Positions 27,369 to 36,193 of a stretch of 64,000 nt of DNA are shown here, one piece after another. Origin of the DNA: Candidatus Hodarchaeota archaeon. Lineage in GTDB: Archaea; Asgardarchaeota; Heimdallarchaeia; Hodarchaeales; Hodarchaeaceae. Positions within the stretch are counted from its first letter, which is position 1; every line of letters begins with the position of its first letter. Both the position numbers and the translations under genes were made by a program. The stretch is taken from contig JAHQWW010000008.1 of NCBI GenBank assembly GCA_029856365.1, forward strand, positions 1 to 64,000. The letters are read 5' to 3'. The notes below the pieces were generated by a model, which was not told the DNA's origin, did no database searches, and was given only the letters and a program-made list of their open reading frames with translations.

Positions 27369-28997
27369 ATGACACTACAAGGTACTCCAGTATTCATTTT
27401 AAAAGAAGATACAGCACGAACTACAGGAAAAGATGCACTTAGCAGCAATATTACAGCTGCTCGTGTGATTTCTGAAGCAATTCGCTCTGCCCTCGGCCCC
27501 AAGGGTCGTGATAAGATGTTAGTGGATAATTTCGGAGATGTCGTGATCACTAACGATGGGGCGACTATTTTGAAAGAGATTGACATCGCTCACCCTATTG
27601 GTAAGATGATGGTGGAGCTCTCTAAGATTCAGGATCAAGAAGTCGGCGATGGAACCACTACTGTGGTCATTATAGCTGGAGAATTACTACAACATGCAGC
27701 AGAACTAATTTCCAGCGATAAAATTCATCCTACGATTCTTGTCGAAGGTTATCGAGTAGCTACAGAGAAAGCTGCTGAATACCTGAAGGAAATTGCAATG
27801 GATGTTCCTGCTGAAAATGATGCACTTCTAGTTCAACTTGTCAATACTACCATGGGATCTAAAATTGTCTCACGTTCTAGCAACCTATTAGCTAGAATTG
27901 TAATAGACGCTGTTAAAAGCATTGATCCTGGCACAGGTAAAATTGATATTGATGATATTAAGGTTGAAAAGAAAGAAGGCGAGGATATTGAATCCACAGT
28001 TCTTATAAAAGGTATCGTCTTAGACAAAGAAGTTGTGCATGCAGGAATGCCAAAGAAGTTGAAAAATCCCAAGATAGCATTAATCGCAGAAGCTTTTGAA
28101 GTTTCAAAGACGGAATTTGACTCTGAACTTAGTATTACAGATCCTTCCAAGATTCAAGAATTCTTAGATCGAGAAGCGGGTATGTTAAAAAAGATGGTAG
28201 ATAAGATTGTAGAATCTGGTGCTAATGTTGTAATTGCCCAAAAGGGTATTGACGATATTGCCCAACATCTTTTAGCCAAACAGAATATCATGGCCATTCG
28301 TCGTGTTAAAAAGTCAGATATGGAAAAATTAGCAAAGGCAACAGGTTCTAAAATCGTGAGTAATATTCCAGACCTTGCAACCGACGATCTCGGAACCGCG
28401 GGAAAAATATATGAAACCAAAGTTGGAGACGACGATATGGTTTTTGTGGAAGACTGTCCTTTAGCAAAGTCTGTTACAATCTTGATTCGTGGTGGAACAG
28501 AACTCGTAGTAGATGAAGCTGAACGATCTATTCATGATGCAATCTGTGTGGTTCGTAATGTATTAGAGGATAAAAAAATTGTTCCTGGTGGTGGTGCGCC
28601 AGAGGCTTATGTTAGCCGGAAGCTTCACAAGTTCTCTGAATCATTAGTTGGACGTGAACAACTTGCTGTTCAAGCTTTTGCTAATGCTTTGGAAGTTGTT
28701 CCCCGAACTCTCGCTGAAAATGCTGGATTGGATCCAATTGATATCATCGTAGCTCTTCGAACAGAACATGAAAGTGGGAATAATAAAGCAGGTATTGATG
28801 TCTTTCAAGGTAAAGTTCGCAATATGACCGACGTGATTGAACCCCTTCGTGTGAAAACTCATGCAATCACAGCAGCGAGTGAAAATGCTCAGATGATATT
28901 ACGTATCGACGATATCATTGCAGCAAAAGCATCTGAAGGCCCAGGTGGACCACCAGGAGGACCAGGTGGCGACATGGGCGGCGAAGATTTTGACTAA
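27369..28997 (+). CDS. thsB: Thermosome (group II chaperonin) subunit, second paralogue
   Basis: 542 residues with [21 protein letters not shown] (61-68) and [10 protein letters not shown] (91-100). It is clearly homologous to the upstream subunit along its whole length. The tail is GGP/GGD-rich and ends in acidic residues (GGEDFD), unlike the GGM tail of the first subunit. The two would form mixed rings. AGGAGG precedes the ATG at good spacing, and a strong T-rich terminator follows the stop. Confidence 0.98.
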   Translation: MTLQGTPVFILKEDTARTTGKDALSSNITAARVISEAIRSALGPKGRDKMLVDNFGDVVITNDGATILKEIDIAHPIGKMMVELSKIQDQEVGDGTTTVVIIAGELLQHAAELISSDKIHPTILVEGYRVATEKAAEYLKEIAMDVPAENDALLVQLVNTTMGSKIVSRSSNLLARIVIDAVKSIDPGTGKIDIDDIKVEKKEGEDIESTVLIKGIVLDKEVVHAGMPKKLKNPKIALIAEAFEVSKTEFDSELSITDPSKIQEFLDREAGMLKKMVDKIVESGANVVIAQKGIDDIAQHLLAKQNIMAIRRVKKSDMEKLAKATGSKIVSNIPDLATDDLGTAGKIYETKVGDDDMVFVEDCPLAKSVTILIRGGTELVVDEAERSIHDAICVVRNVLEDKKIVPGGGAPEAYVSRKLHKFSESLVGREQLAVQAFANALEVVPRTLAENAGLDPIDIIVALRTEHESGNNKAGIDVFQGKVRNMTDVIEPLRVKTHAITAASENAQMILRIDDIIAAKASEGPGGPPGGPGGDMGGEDFD

Positions 28998-29032
28998 TTT
29001 TCCCCCTCTTTTTTCCTTCTTTCTTTTTTTTA
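28998..29032 (+). terminator. T-rich terminator after the thermosome operon
   Basis: Directly after the TAA there is a long pyrimidine tract with three T-runs (six to eight T each), as in archaeal factor-independent termination. Confidence 0.55.
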
Positions 29033-29230
29033 ATAAAATTCCTTTTACATATAATCCGGTATGTTCAATTTTTCTAATTTCGCTTTTTTTGCTCTTTTCC
29101 TTTCAACAAATACAATTTACAACCCGAGGCGAAAAAATTCATATATCTCAGTTAAAACCTTCCCATCCTGACACTAGGGCATTTTCTACGCACAACGTTT
29201 TTTTGCATTAATAATCGAGCTGTTTATCTT

Positions 29231-29563
29231 TTGTCAAACGACAATATTGATCAAAAAATTCTCATTGGGCCTAAAATGCTCACCAGATTTGAGTATGCCC
29301 GAATTTTGGGAGCTCGTGCACTCCAGATCTCCATGGGAGCTCCAGTCCTGGTCGAATCAGATGATCCTTCTAAGATTGAGGGGCTTCAAAGAGATGAACA
29401 AGAACAAGGGGATCCCCTTTTAATTTCTGAGAGGGAAATAAAAAAAGGTCTTCTTCCTATCTTAGTTAGAAGAACTCTTCCGGATGGTAGATACCAAGAC
29501 ATTCCTCTTGCATATCTTTTGAAAGAAGCTGGCAGAAAACATGGAGAATTTCTTATTAAATAG
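29231..29563 (+). CDS. rpoK: RNA polymerase subunit K (Rpo6/Rpb6)
   Basis: 110 residues. [22 protein letters not shown] and [21 protein letters not shown] are near-invariant in RpoK/Rpb6, which clamps and stabilises the polymerase. It starts at a TTG with an N-terminal extension of about 15 residues before the conserved core, and no obvious ribosome-binding site is seen. It is followed by a 145-base gap before the Vps22-like gene. The stop is TAG. Confidence 0.95.
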   Translation: MSNDNIDQKILIGPKMLTRFEYARILGARALQISMGAPVLVESDDPSKIEGLQRDEQEQGDPLLISEREIKKGLLPILVRRTLPDGRYQDIPLAYLLKEAGRKHGEFLIK

Positions 29564-29671
29564 TTAGATTTCTAAAAATTATCTCTATCTAATCGATCTT
29601 AAACTATTTCTGTCAATGAATATCATTTAAATCTAAATCAGAACAAACATATTTTTTCTATTCTTCCTTAA

Positions 29672-29688
29672 AATAAAAGCTTTTTATT
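29672..29688 (+). promoter_or_regulatory. Palindromic promoter-like element before the Vps22-like gene
   Basis: AATAAAAGCTTTTTATT is a near-perfect palindrome containing TATA-like sequence, about 20 nt before the ATG. It may be a promoter for a nearly leaderless transcript. Confidence 0.3.
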
Positions 29689-29708
29689 AGGGGATTGTTC
29701 ATGCAAAA

Positions 29709-30401
29709 ATGGAGGTTAAAGATATTTCTAAGCAGGATGACTATAAAGCACGATATAAGGCACTTGGTAAAAAGCTGAAACGAATCCAAGATGATACAAC
29801 TCAAGAGGTACAAGAACAGCTGGAAAAAGGAGTAGAATCAATATCTTCGACCAAGTACCTTCCTGAAGATTTAGCAACATATCTTCTTAGTTTAAAACGA
29901 GAAATTAGCTTACCTGTTTCTGTACTTCCGTCTTCTCTTTTCAATCGGCCAGTATTTTTTGGACGCGAAGATTTTTTCCATCGACTTGCGTCAGAATTAA
30001 TTTCTTTCGGTATTGCTTACCAAAGAGTCTATCTTCTACCCATTAAATTAAATCAGCTAGCAACTCTCTTCCACAAACACCGTCCCTGGTGGAAATGCGA
30101 CATTCAGGACATTGAGAAAGCTTTAGTCATTCTAAATAAACATAAAATCATCCGAAACACTCCTGATGGATTTTTATTTGAACCATTGTCAATGTCCTCT
30201 GATGTTAAGGACTTCTTAACCTTCATATCCAAAGGAATCAACAAGTTTGGAGAGATATCTTTAGTTTCTGCTCGGAAACTGGTACCTTGGAATAACGCGA
30301 AGATAGAAGCAATGGTAGAGTTATTATGTTCTAATGAAATTTGTTTTATAGATCGAAATAAAGAATTATTATTTTTTCCTGAGCTTAAAACAGGCTCGTG
30401 A
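29709..30401 (+). CDS. ESCRT-II Vps22-like (EAP30 domain) protein
   Basis: 230 residues. An N-terminal coiled coil (about 10-50, YKARYKALGKKLKRIQDD) leads into a helical segment (FFGREDFFHRLASELISFGIAY) that corresponds to the FYYELGVQIIEVC region of eukaryotic Snf8/Vps22. Two winged helices follow: LNQLATLF...DIQDIEKALVILNKHKII, then SARKLVPWNNAKIEAMVELL. Order, spacing and length match the EAP30 family, known in archaea from Asgard lineages. It would help recruit ESCRT-III to membranes. No other ESCRT gene is in the window; it sits between rpoK and eS17. Another tandem winged-helix family is the main alternative. Confidence 0.78.
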   Translation: MEVKDISKQDDYKARYKALGKKLKRIQDDTTQEVQEQLEKGVESISSTKYLPEDLATYLLSLKREISLPVSVLPSSLFNRPVFFGREDFFHRLASELISFGIAYQRVYLLPIKLNQLATLFHKHRPWWKCDIQDIEKALVILNKHKIIRNTPDGFLFEPLSMSSDVKDFLTFISKGINKFGEISLVSARKLVPWNNAKIEAMVELLCSNEICFIDRNKELLFFPELKTGS

Positions 30402-30405
30402 AGAT

Positions 30406-30726
30406 ATGTCTCTCTTTCCGTCACCTGAAATAAATGAATTCTTCGACAATCGACTAATAATTTCGATGATTATCATGCAACCTCAGCATCTTCCTTCTCT
30501 GAAAAAAATCTTGATCCAAATTTCAAGTAGCCCACCACTAATTTTTGATCCTCTTCAGGATCCCCAGCTGGAAATTAATGAGTTGAATAATAATGAATTC
30601 ATCGTTAATTGGGTAATCCAAAGGCCATTAGTAAGAACTGAAGTCACTCTTTCTATCCAGAGCGAGATAATTTCCGAGGAACACAGTCTTATAATTAATC
30701 CAGAGACTTACATTCAAACAGAATGA
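30406..30726 (+). CDS. Unknown small protein downstream of the Vps22-like gene
   Basis: 106 residues, 4 nt after the Vps22-like gene, hence the same transcript. It looks like one alpha/beta domain: a helix-strand start (EINEFFDNRLIISMIIM), a proline-rich middle, then strands (EFIVNWVIQRP, EVTLSIQSEII). I do not recognise a family. Its stop overlaps a following short frame (ATGA). A function linked to Vps22 or to translation (eS17 follows) cannot be separated on this evidence. Confidence 0.55.
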   Translation: MSLFPSPEINEFFDNRLIISMIIMQPQHLPSLKKILIQISSSPPLIFDPLQDPQLEINELNNNEFIVNWVIQRPLVRTEVTLSIQSEIISEEHSLIINPETYIQTE

Positions 30727-30824
30727 ATACAGAGGAAACTTTTGGCAAAGTATTAAAAAATCAAACAATGAACCTCAGATTAAGAGTGATTGGCCATCTA
30801 CGTCCTCTAGAAAGAATATCATAA
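30723..30824 (+). CDS. Possible 33-residue peptide
   Basis: The frame starts in an ATGA overlap with the preceding gene and ends 15 nt before the eS17 start. The sequence is basic (MNLRLRVIGHLRPLERIS at its end). The tight spacing on both sides is the only support. It may be a true small protein or a chance frame. Confidence 0.28.
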   Translation: MNTEETFGKVLKNQTMNLRLRVIGHLRPLERIS

Positions 30825-30839
30825 AGGATATTGAACAAT

Positions 30840-31055
30840 ATGGGAAAGGTTCGAACCTCTGCAGTTAAAATCATCTCCCGTCAAATTATTAAAGAATATG
30901 GAGAACACTTATCACCTGATTCCTTTGAACACAACAAAGATATTGTTTCTAAAGTTGCGGTTGTTCACTCGAAACGGTTTAGAAATAAGATAGCCGGGTA
31001 TGTAACCCATCAGATGAAGCTACAGAAGCTAAGAGAAGAGTCATACGAAGATTGA
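30840..31055 (+). CDS. rps17e: 30S ribosomal protein eS17
   Basis: 71 residues starting MGKVRTSAVKIISRQIIKEY. FEHNKDIVSKVAVVHSKRFRNKIAGYVT is the signature of eukaryote/archaea-specific S17e. It is part of the small-subunit head. The ATG at 30840 is preferred to the upstream TTG because the family begins MGKVR. It ends the rpoK-vps22 region and is followed by T-runs. Confidence 0.94.
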   Translation: MGKVRTSAVKIISRQIIKEYGEHLSPDSFEHNKDIVSKVAVVHSKRFRNKIAGYVTHQMKLQKLREESYED

Positions 31056-31063
31056 ATAACCTC

Positions 31064-31081
31064 TTTTTGATAGATTTTTTT
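31064..31081 (+). terminator. T-rich terminator after eS17
   Basis: Two T-runs of five and seven (CTTTTTGA...ATTTTTTTC) shortly after the stop codon. Confidence 0.4.
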
Positions 31082-31164
31082 CTAAGTGAATAATATAAGT
31101 TCTAGCTAGTGATTGGATAAAGTCTTAAAGAAATGTAAAATGCTTACTTCGGATTTGGAATATT

Positions 31165-31893
31165 ATGGCTACTATCAAATCCGGTATTCCTGGATTAGAT
31201 ACTCTTTTTGAACCTAATGAATTCCCAAAAGGACGTCAAATTCTTGTTACTGGCCCTCCTGGTTCTGGAAAGACCGTTTTTGGACTTCAGTTCCTATTGA
31301 ATGGAGCTTTACATTACGGAGAACCTGGAATCTTTATAAGTTTTGACGATTTACCTCGTCACATTCGTGCTGATATGTTTTCATTTGGATGGAATATCCA
31401 GCAACTCGAAGAGTTCAATCCACCTTTAATCACTTTAGTTGATGGTTTTTCAGCACGAGTTGGATTAACTACTGATGAAAAATACACAATTCGCGCCAAT
31501 GTTGATAGTTTACTTCTAGTTTTAACAGAAATATTAGAGGATACTGGTGCCACTCGGGTTTGTATCGACTCTTTATCTACACTTTCAACTATTATTAAAG
31601 ACCCCGCACAAGTCCGAAAAGAAATTCTGACTATGGGAGCTATTTTAGGAGAGCAAGGGTGTACCACATTATTGACCGCTGAAACCTTAGCAATGGGGGT
31701 CGAAGAATATTCCTCCCAAGGACTTATCCGACTGAGTTACGATGAACTTTCAACTGGAGAATTTCGTCGGGCTATTCTCGTCCAAAAGATGCGTGGATTT
31801 GCCCATGAGTTCTCTTGGAAGGAATTTCGTATTACAGCTGATGGAATTAAGATTTTTCCCGATAGGACTATAGGACGTGGGCAATTCAAATGA
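31165..31893 (+). CDS. KaiC-like RecA-superfamily ATPase
   Basis: 242 residues, a single KaiC domain. The Walker A is GPPGSGKT, the Walker B is TRVCIDSLS, and SGIPGLDTLF at the start and LTAETL and RLSYDEL later are typical. These archaeal single-domain proteins bind ATP and act in signalling, often with small partner proteins. It overlaps the next zinc-ribbon gene by 4 nt (ATGA), and that gene overlaps the one after it, so the three are translationally coupled. Confidence 0.87.
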   Translation: MATIKSGIPGLDTLFEPNEFPKGRQILVTGPPGSGKTVFGLQFLLNGALHYGEPGIFISFDDLPRHIRADMFSFGWNIQQLEEFNPPLITLVDGFSARVGLTTDEKYTIRANVDSLLLVLTEILEDTGATRVCIDSLSTLSTIIKDPAQVRKEILTMGAILGEQGCTTLLTAETLAMGVEEYSSQGLIRLSYDELSTGEFRRAILVQKMRGFAHEFSWKEFRITADGIKIFPDRTIGRGQFK

Positions 31894-32066
31894 CGACTGA
31901 TCTTCCCCCAGGGGTATTAGTTCAAATTAAACATATTAAGGAACGCTGTGGGCATTGTAACCAACCATTCACGATGGAAACTTATCTCGAACCCCTAACA
32001 GAACAACGCTCCTATCGCATCTTATGTAAAACCTGCAATTACACTGTTCCATTAGTTGATGACTAA
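31890..32066 (+). CDS. Zinc-ribbon protein coupled to the KaiC-like gene
   Basis: 58 residues. Two CxxC pairs (ERCGHCNQ and LCKTCNY) 29 residues apart form one zinc ribbon. It starts within the stop of the KaiC-like gene (ATGA) and ends in TAATG, where the next gene begins. The tight coupling on both sides shows it is real, and suggests that its product works with the ATPase. The function is unknown. Confidence 0.72.
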   Translation: MTTDLPPGVLVQIKHIKERCGHCNQPFTMETYLEPLTEQRSYRILCKTCNYTVPLVDD

Positions 32067-32680
32067 TGAATGGAATTTTATTTGAAAAAATGCGATTTAC
32101 ATGTCAACAAAGTGGTCATTGCTGTTGTGATCCAAACATCATCGTTACATTAACTTATCGTGACCTTTTACGACTTTTCACTACTCTGTACTGTGATTTC
32201 AGGTTATTACTCCAAAAAATTTCTTTTTATACTTTAGATTCAACGACTTCCCCCATTCTTGAAAAACAAATGGTATTAGAAACCATCCTAACAAGTGATG
32301 GAAAAGTAATTCCTGGTTTAAAAAAACATTCCAAAAAGATATGTGTATTTTATTCCCGTCCAAGTTGTTCAATCTACTCATCCAGACCACTGGCTTGTAG
32401 AAACTATCCACTAGCCTTTGTGAAAGAGAAAGAACTTATTATGTCCACCTGGGTGAAAAATTCACCAAAGACATGCCCAGGTATAGGGAAAGGTTCTCCT
32501 CTGTCTCAAAAGAATATTGAACAGAGAGGAAAACGATTTTTCAAGGAGATTGAAAAACACAATCAAGTAGTGAGGGAATTGAATGTAGAAGCATCAAATA
32601 ATCGCCCTTTAACAGCTAGAGAAGCTCTATGGACTTTAATAATATATGGAGAGAGTGAATATCAACAAAGACAGAAATAA
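32066..32680 (+). CDS. YkgJ-family cysteine cluster protein
   Basis: 204 residues. FTCQQSGHCCCD at the start and CSIYSSRPLACRNYPL further on give the conserved cysteine cluster of the YkgJ/UPF0153 family, thought to bind zinc or an iron-sulfur centre. The C-terminal 60 residues are helical. The start codon shares a base with the stop of the zinc-ribbon gene. Its role in the three-gene unit is unknown. Confidence 0.82.
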   Translation: MNGILFEKMRFTCQQSGHCCCDPNIIVTLTYRDLLRLFTTLYCDFRLLLQKISFYTLDSTTSPILEKQMVLETILTSDGKVIPGLKKHSKKICVFYSRPSCSIYSSRPLACRNYPLAFVKEKELIMSTWVKNSPKTCPGIGKGSPLSQKNIEQRGKRFFKEIEKHNQVVRELNVEASNNRPLTAREALWTLIIYGESEYQQRQK

Positions 32681-32872
32681 GCTATTATCCTGTTGTTATT
32701 CTTTGTCAATTCTTAATGAAATTATTTTTTGTCTGTTTGCTTAGTGCATAAAAGATATTGCTCTACATCAAGTAACATGAGATAAAATTAATAATCTGGT
32801 TTAATAGAAAACTTTAGTGATGTCAAAACAACTGGTTAACTCCATATCTGCTATAATGAGTTGAAATAATAA

Positions 32873-34519
32873 ATGAAAACTTTAGACAAGGTTACAAGAT
32901 GGGGAATAGGATCTAAACCAGTCCATGTTAGATTTACTAATGCACTCAAAGAATTCATTTTTGACATGTTAGGGATGGATTTACAAACAAAAAAGAAAAT
33001 ATATCCACAAAAACGTTCTTTAGATGAGTATTTCACCGAACCTCAACTTCCTGAAAAATTTATCATGAAATTGACACAAGAGCTTACTTCAGATCAAATT
33101 TCTAGTGATTTTCAAGACAGAGTCAAGAATTCAATTGGAAAATCATATCTAGAAATAATTCAAGCACGAATAGCTGATATTCCCTCTCTAGTTGAATTAG
33201 TAGTCTATCCCCGGACACATAATGAAGTTATCAAAGTTGTAAAAATCGCCAATGAATATAAAATCCCTATATCTCCTGTTGGAGGAGGAACTTCGATGAC
33301 ATTGGGAATACAAGCTCCCTCAGGTTCAATTGCTGTAAATCTATGTCAAATGAATCAAGTATTATTGATTAATAAAGATTCTCTATATATTACAACTCAA
33401 GTTGGTATATTAGGTCCAGAACTCGAAAGAATTTTAAATCACGAGAATCTAACTCTCGGTCACTTTCCTCAATCCTTCGTATATAGCTCTGTGGGAGGAT
33501 GGGTTGTTACACGAGGAGCAGGTCAGAATTCAACCCTTTATGGAAAGATCGAAGACATGATTATGGGATTTAAATTTGTAACAGGTATGGGAGAAACCTT
33601 AACCACTCGTAAAGCTCCTGCAAGAGCTACTGGTCCCGATTTAAATCAGATTATTGCTGGATCTGAAGGCGCTTTCGGTATACTTACTGAGATTACATTA
33701 AGAGTCTCAAAGTTACCTCAAAAAAGAAAAATGGCAAGTTTTTTCTTTCATAATTTTAAGGAAGGAATAACAGCTTTTAAGAATTTACTTCAGGATGGAT
33801 TCACTCCTGCTATTATACGTCTGTATAATACTGAAGAGACTTTCTCTAGCTTACGTAGTTCAGCATTAATGAAAGACCCTCCTAAGGAGTCATTTCTCAT
33901 TCGTACAGCATTAAAGTATGTCGAATTAAGAGGTTATTCTGAAAAAGCTCGATGTTTGGCTGTTGTGGTTTTTGAAGGGAATTCTGATTTAGTAAAAGTA
34001 ACTCGAAAAAAGACAATAGCTTATGCAAAGCAGGCTGGGGGAATTTCTCTTGGCTCAATTCCCACAAAATCATGGATAAAGTCTCGTTATGAATCTCCTT
34101 TTCTTCGTGATCCTATTATTGATCATGGAATACTTATAGAAACATTTGAAACAAGCACAACTTGGGAGAATATTGTACCTTTGTACAACGCTGTACAAAA
34201 GGTTCTTAAACCCGAGTGTCCCGTTCTCTGGGTACATGCGAGTCATTTTTATAAAAATGGGGCAAATTTATACTTCCATCTTTTTGCTCCTCAAGAATTA
34301 GGTAATGAAGTTGAACAATTTCTTCGGATTAAAAAGAAAATTATTGATACATTCCTTGAGAATGGAGGAACAGTAAGTCATCATCATGGTGTTGGTAGAA
34401 CTTTCTCTCAATGGCTTTCTCAAGAAATCGGAGTTGAAGGAATTAGAATATTGCAAGATATCAAGAAGAGTCTTGATCCAAATGGAATAATGAACCCTGG
34501 AGTCTTCGGGTTACAATAA
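32873..34519 (+). CDS. Alkyldihydroxyacetonephosphate synthase-like FAD enzyme
   Basis: 548 residues of the VAO/PCMH flavoprotein family. PVGGGTSMTLG (135-145) is the FAD loop. GHFPQSFVYSSVGGWV (from 196), RATGPDLNQIIAGSEGAFG, and especially the C-terminal GGTVSHHHGVGR (His503-505) match alkyl-DHAP synthase (AGPS), which uses this histidine cluster to swap the acyl chain for an alkyl ether. D-lactate or glycolate oxidase is the alternative, but the triple histidine and overall pattern favour AGPS. It converges with a glycerol-3-phosphate dehydrogenase gene 9 nt away, hinting at glycerophosphate or ether-lipid metabolism. Confidence 0.85.
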   Translation: MKTLDKVTRWGIGSKPVHVRFTNALKEFIFDMLGMDLQTKKKIYPQKRSLDEYFTEPQLPEKFIMKLTQELTSDQISSDFQDRVKNSIGKSYLEIIQARIADIPSLVELVVYPRTHNEVIKVVKIANEYKIPISPVGGGTSMTLGIQAPSGSIAVNLCQMNQVLLINKDSLYITTQVGILGPELERILNHENLTLGHFPQSFVYSSVGGWVVTRGAGQNSTLYGKIEDMIMGFKFVTGMGETLTTRKAPARATGPDLNQIIAGSEGAFGILTEITLRVSKLPQKRKMASFFFHNFKEGITAFKNLLQDGFTPAIIRLYNTEETFSSLRSSALMKDPPKESFLIRTALKYVELRGYSEKARCLAVVVFEGNSDLVKVTRKKTIAYAKQAGGISLGSIPTKSWIKSRYESPFLRDPIIDHGILIETFETSTTWENIVPLYNAVQKVLKPECPVLWVHASHFYKNGANLYFHLFAPQELGNEVEQFLRIKKKIIDTFLENGGTVSHHHGVGRTFSQWLSQEIGVEGIRILQDIKKSLDPNGIMNPGVFGLQ

Positions 34520-34528
34520 TTCCCCTCC

Positions 34529-36175
34529 TCAAGGTTTCCAAACTAAACTTTCTTTATATTTCGCGATTTCATCCCTCTTTTTATCAGAGGACCATTCAAG
34601 AATTTCAGCCATACGATTTACAATACTTTCAACACAATCTAAGCCCTGTTCATCAGAAAGCTGAAGCTGGGTTCGCCTGAACATGATATCATTTAATGTC
34701 ACTGCTTTCTCATGCTTTATATAATAATCAATTTCAGCAAGAATGTATGGGCGATTCTTTGAAATTCTTTCCCGCAATAGAGGATTTAATTCCACCTGTT
34801 CACATACTTGGGGATAATTTTTTCCATATCTAAGTAAATGCCTAGCTATGTCCTTAGAGAACTGATACCGAATTGTTAAATCTTCCATCGCAATGGTAGC
34901 CCAATTATCCCAATGTTTTCGTTTTATTGAGGCCCAACCATAAAGTGGAATCTTATCTGTCTGACATTTTCCCTTCTTACCCAGAAGTTCTACCAATTGA
35001 TCTACTAGTTCCTTCGCCATCGAACGAAAAGTAGTAAATTTTCCACCTGCAATAGCTAGAATATTTGGTTTTATTATAAAAATCTCGTGCTTTCGGGAAA
35101 CATCTGATTCTGATTTCGCGTTAGGTGACATAACTAAGGGACGTACCCCTGAATAGGCACTAATAATGTCCTCTTTCCGCAAAATACCTGGAAAAAGAAA
35201 ATTTGTGGCTTCAATCAAATATTCGATATCCTCTGTATTTACAGGAACATAATCATAATCTTCATCATAATCAGTATCAGTTGTTCCTATTAAATTATAT
35301 TTTCCAAATGGTAATATGAAAAATATTCGTCCATCCATTATTGGTAGACCTAGAGCAAAGTCTTCATGGCAAAATTGTTTTGTAATAATGTGTACCCCTT
35401 TTGTTGGCCGAACACGAGGAGTTATAGTTGGATCTATGGACTTAACAACTCTTTCAGTCCAATGACCACAAGCAAGAACAATAGAACGAGCTTTAATCTC
35501 AAATTTATTATTCTTCAATGTGTCTAAAGCTTGTACTTTTTCAATAACCCTCTTATTGTTCTCCTTTTCGAATGAAATTGCTTTACAATAATTAAGTACT
35601 ACTGCTCCGTACTGCTCTGCAGAGAGAATAACATCCAAAGTTAATCTTGCATCATCCATTTGACCATCTCCCCACAGCGCTACACCTTGAAAATTTTCTT
35701 CTCTCAATGGTGAGGGAAGTAGCGATCGTGCTTTCTCAGGAGTTAACATTTTATGAAATGTATGGTTTTTAAAACTTGCAAAAAAATCATACAACCAAAT
35801 AGCTATTCTTATTCTCGATTTAGGATATTTTGTGTCAGAATACATTGGAAGTAAAAATTTTATAGGGTAGGTAAGATGTGGAGCCATTTCTAACAATTTT
35901 TTTCTTTCAACTGAACCTTCTCGTACTAATCGAAATTCTCTTTGACCAAGATACCGTATACCCGCATGTACGATCTTTGATGACCCGCTGCTCGTTCCAA
36001 AACCAAAATCATTTTTTTCTATTAAAGCAACCGAGTAACCCCGCAAAACAGCATCACGTGCAATACCTGCTCCCGTTATTCCTCCCCCAATTACGAGTAT
36101 ATCAAACTCTTTGGCCTTCAATTTTTCAATTGTCTGTTCTCGATAATTTAGAAGGTCAATTTCTATACTATCCAT
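34529..36175 (-). CDS. glpD: FAD-dependent glycerol-3-phosphate dehydrogenase
   Basis: 548 residues. DILVIGGGITGAGIARD (25-41) binds FAD, EKNDFGFGTSSGSSKIVHAG and GIRYLGQREFRLVREG are GlpD hallmarks, and IGTTDTDYDED and YSGVRPL belong to the substrate domain. A GlpD-type C-terminal domain is present. It oxidises sn-glycerol 3-phosphate to DHAP, passing electrons to a quinone. The TatD gene lies just upstream on the same strand (18 nt gap), so they may be co-transcribed. Confidence 0.93.
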   Translation of the reverse strand: MDSIEIDLLNYREQTIEKLKAKEFDILVIGGGITGAGIARDAVLRGYSVALIEKNDFGFGTSSGSSKIVHAGIRYLGQREFRLVREGSVERKKLLEMAPHLTYPIKFLLPMYSDTKYPKSRIRIAIWLYDFFASFKNHTFHKMLTPEKARSLLPSPLREENFQGVALWGDGQMDDARLTLDVILSAEQYGAVVLNYCKAISFEKENNKRVIEKVQALDTLKNNKFEIKARSIVLACGHWTERVVKSIDPTITPRVRPTKGVHIITKQFCHEDFALGLPIMDGRIFFILPFGKYNLIGTTDTDYDEDYDYVPVNTEDIEYLIEATNFLFPGILRKEDIISAYSGVRPLVMSPNAKSESDVSRKHEIFIIKPNILAIAGGKFTTFRSMAKELVDQLVELLGKKGKCQTDKIPLYGWASIKRKHWDNWATIAMEDLTIRYQFSKDIARHLLRYGKNYPQVCEQVELNPLLRERISKNRPYILAEIDYYIKHEKAVTLNDIMFRRTQLQLSDEQGLDCVESIVNRMAEILEWSSDKKRDEIAKYKESLVWKP

Positions 36176-36193
36176 TTGAACTACCTTATTAAA

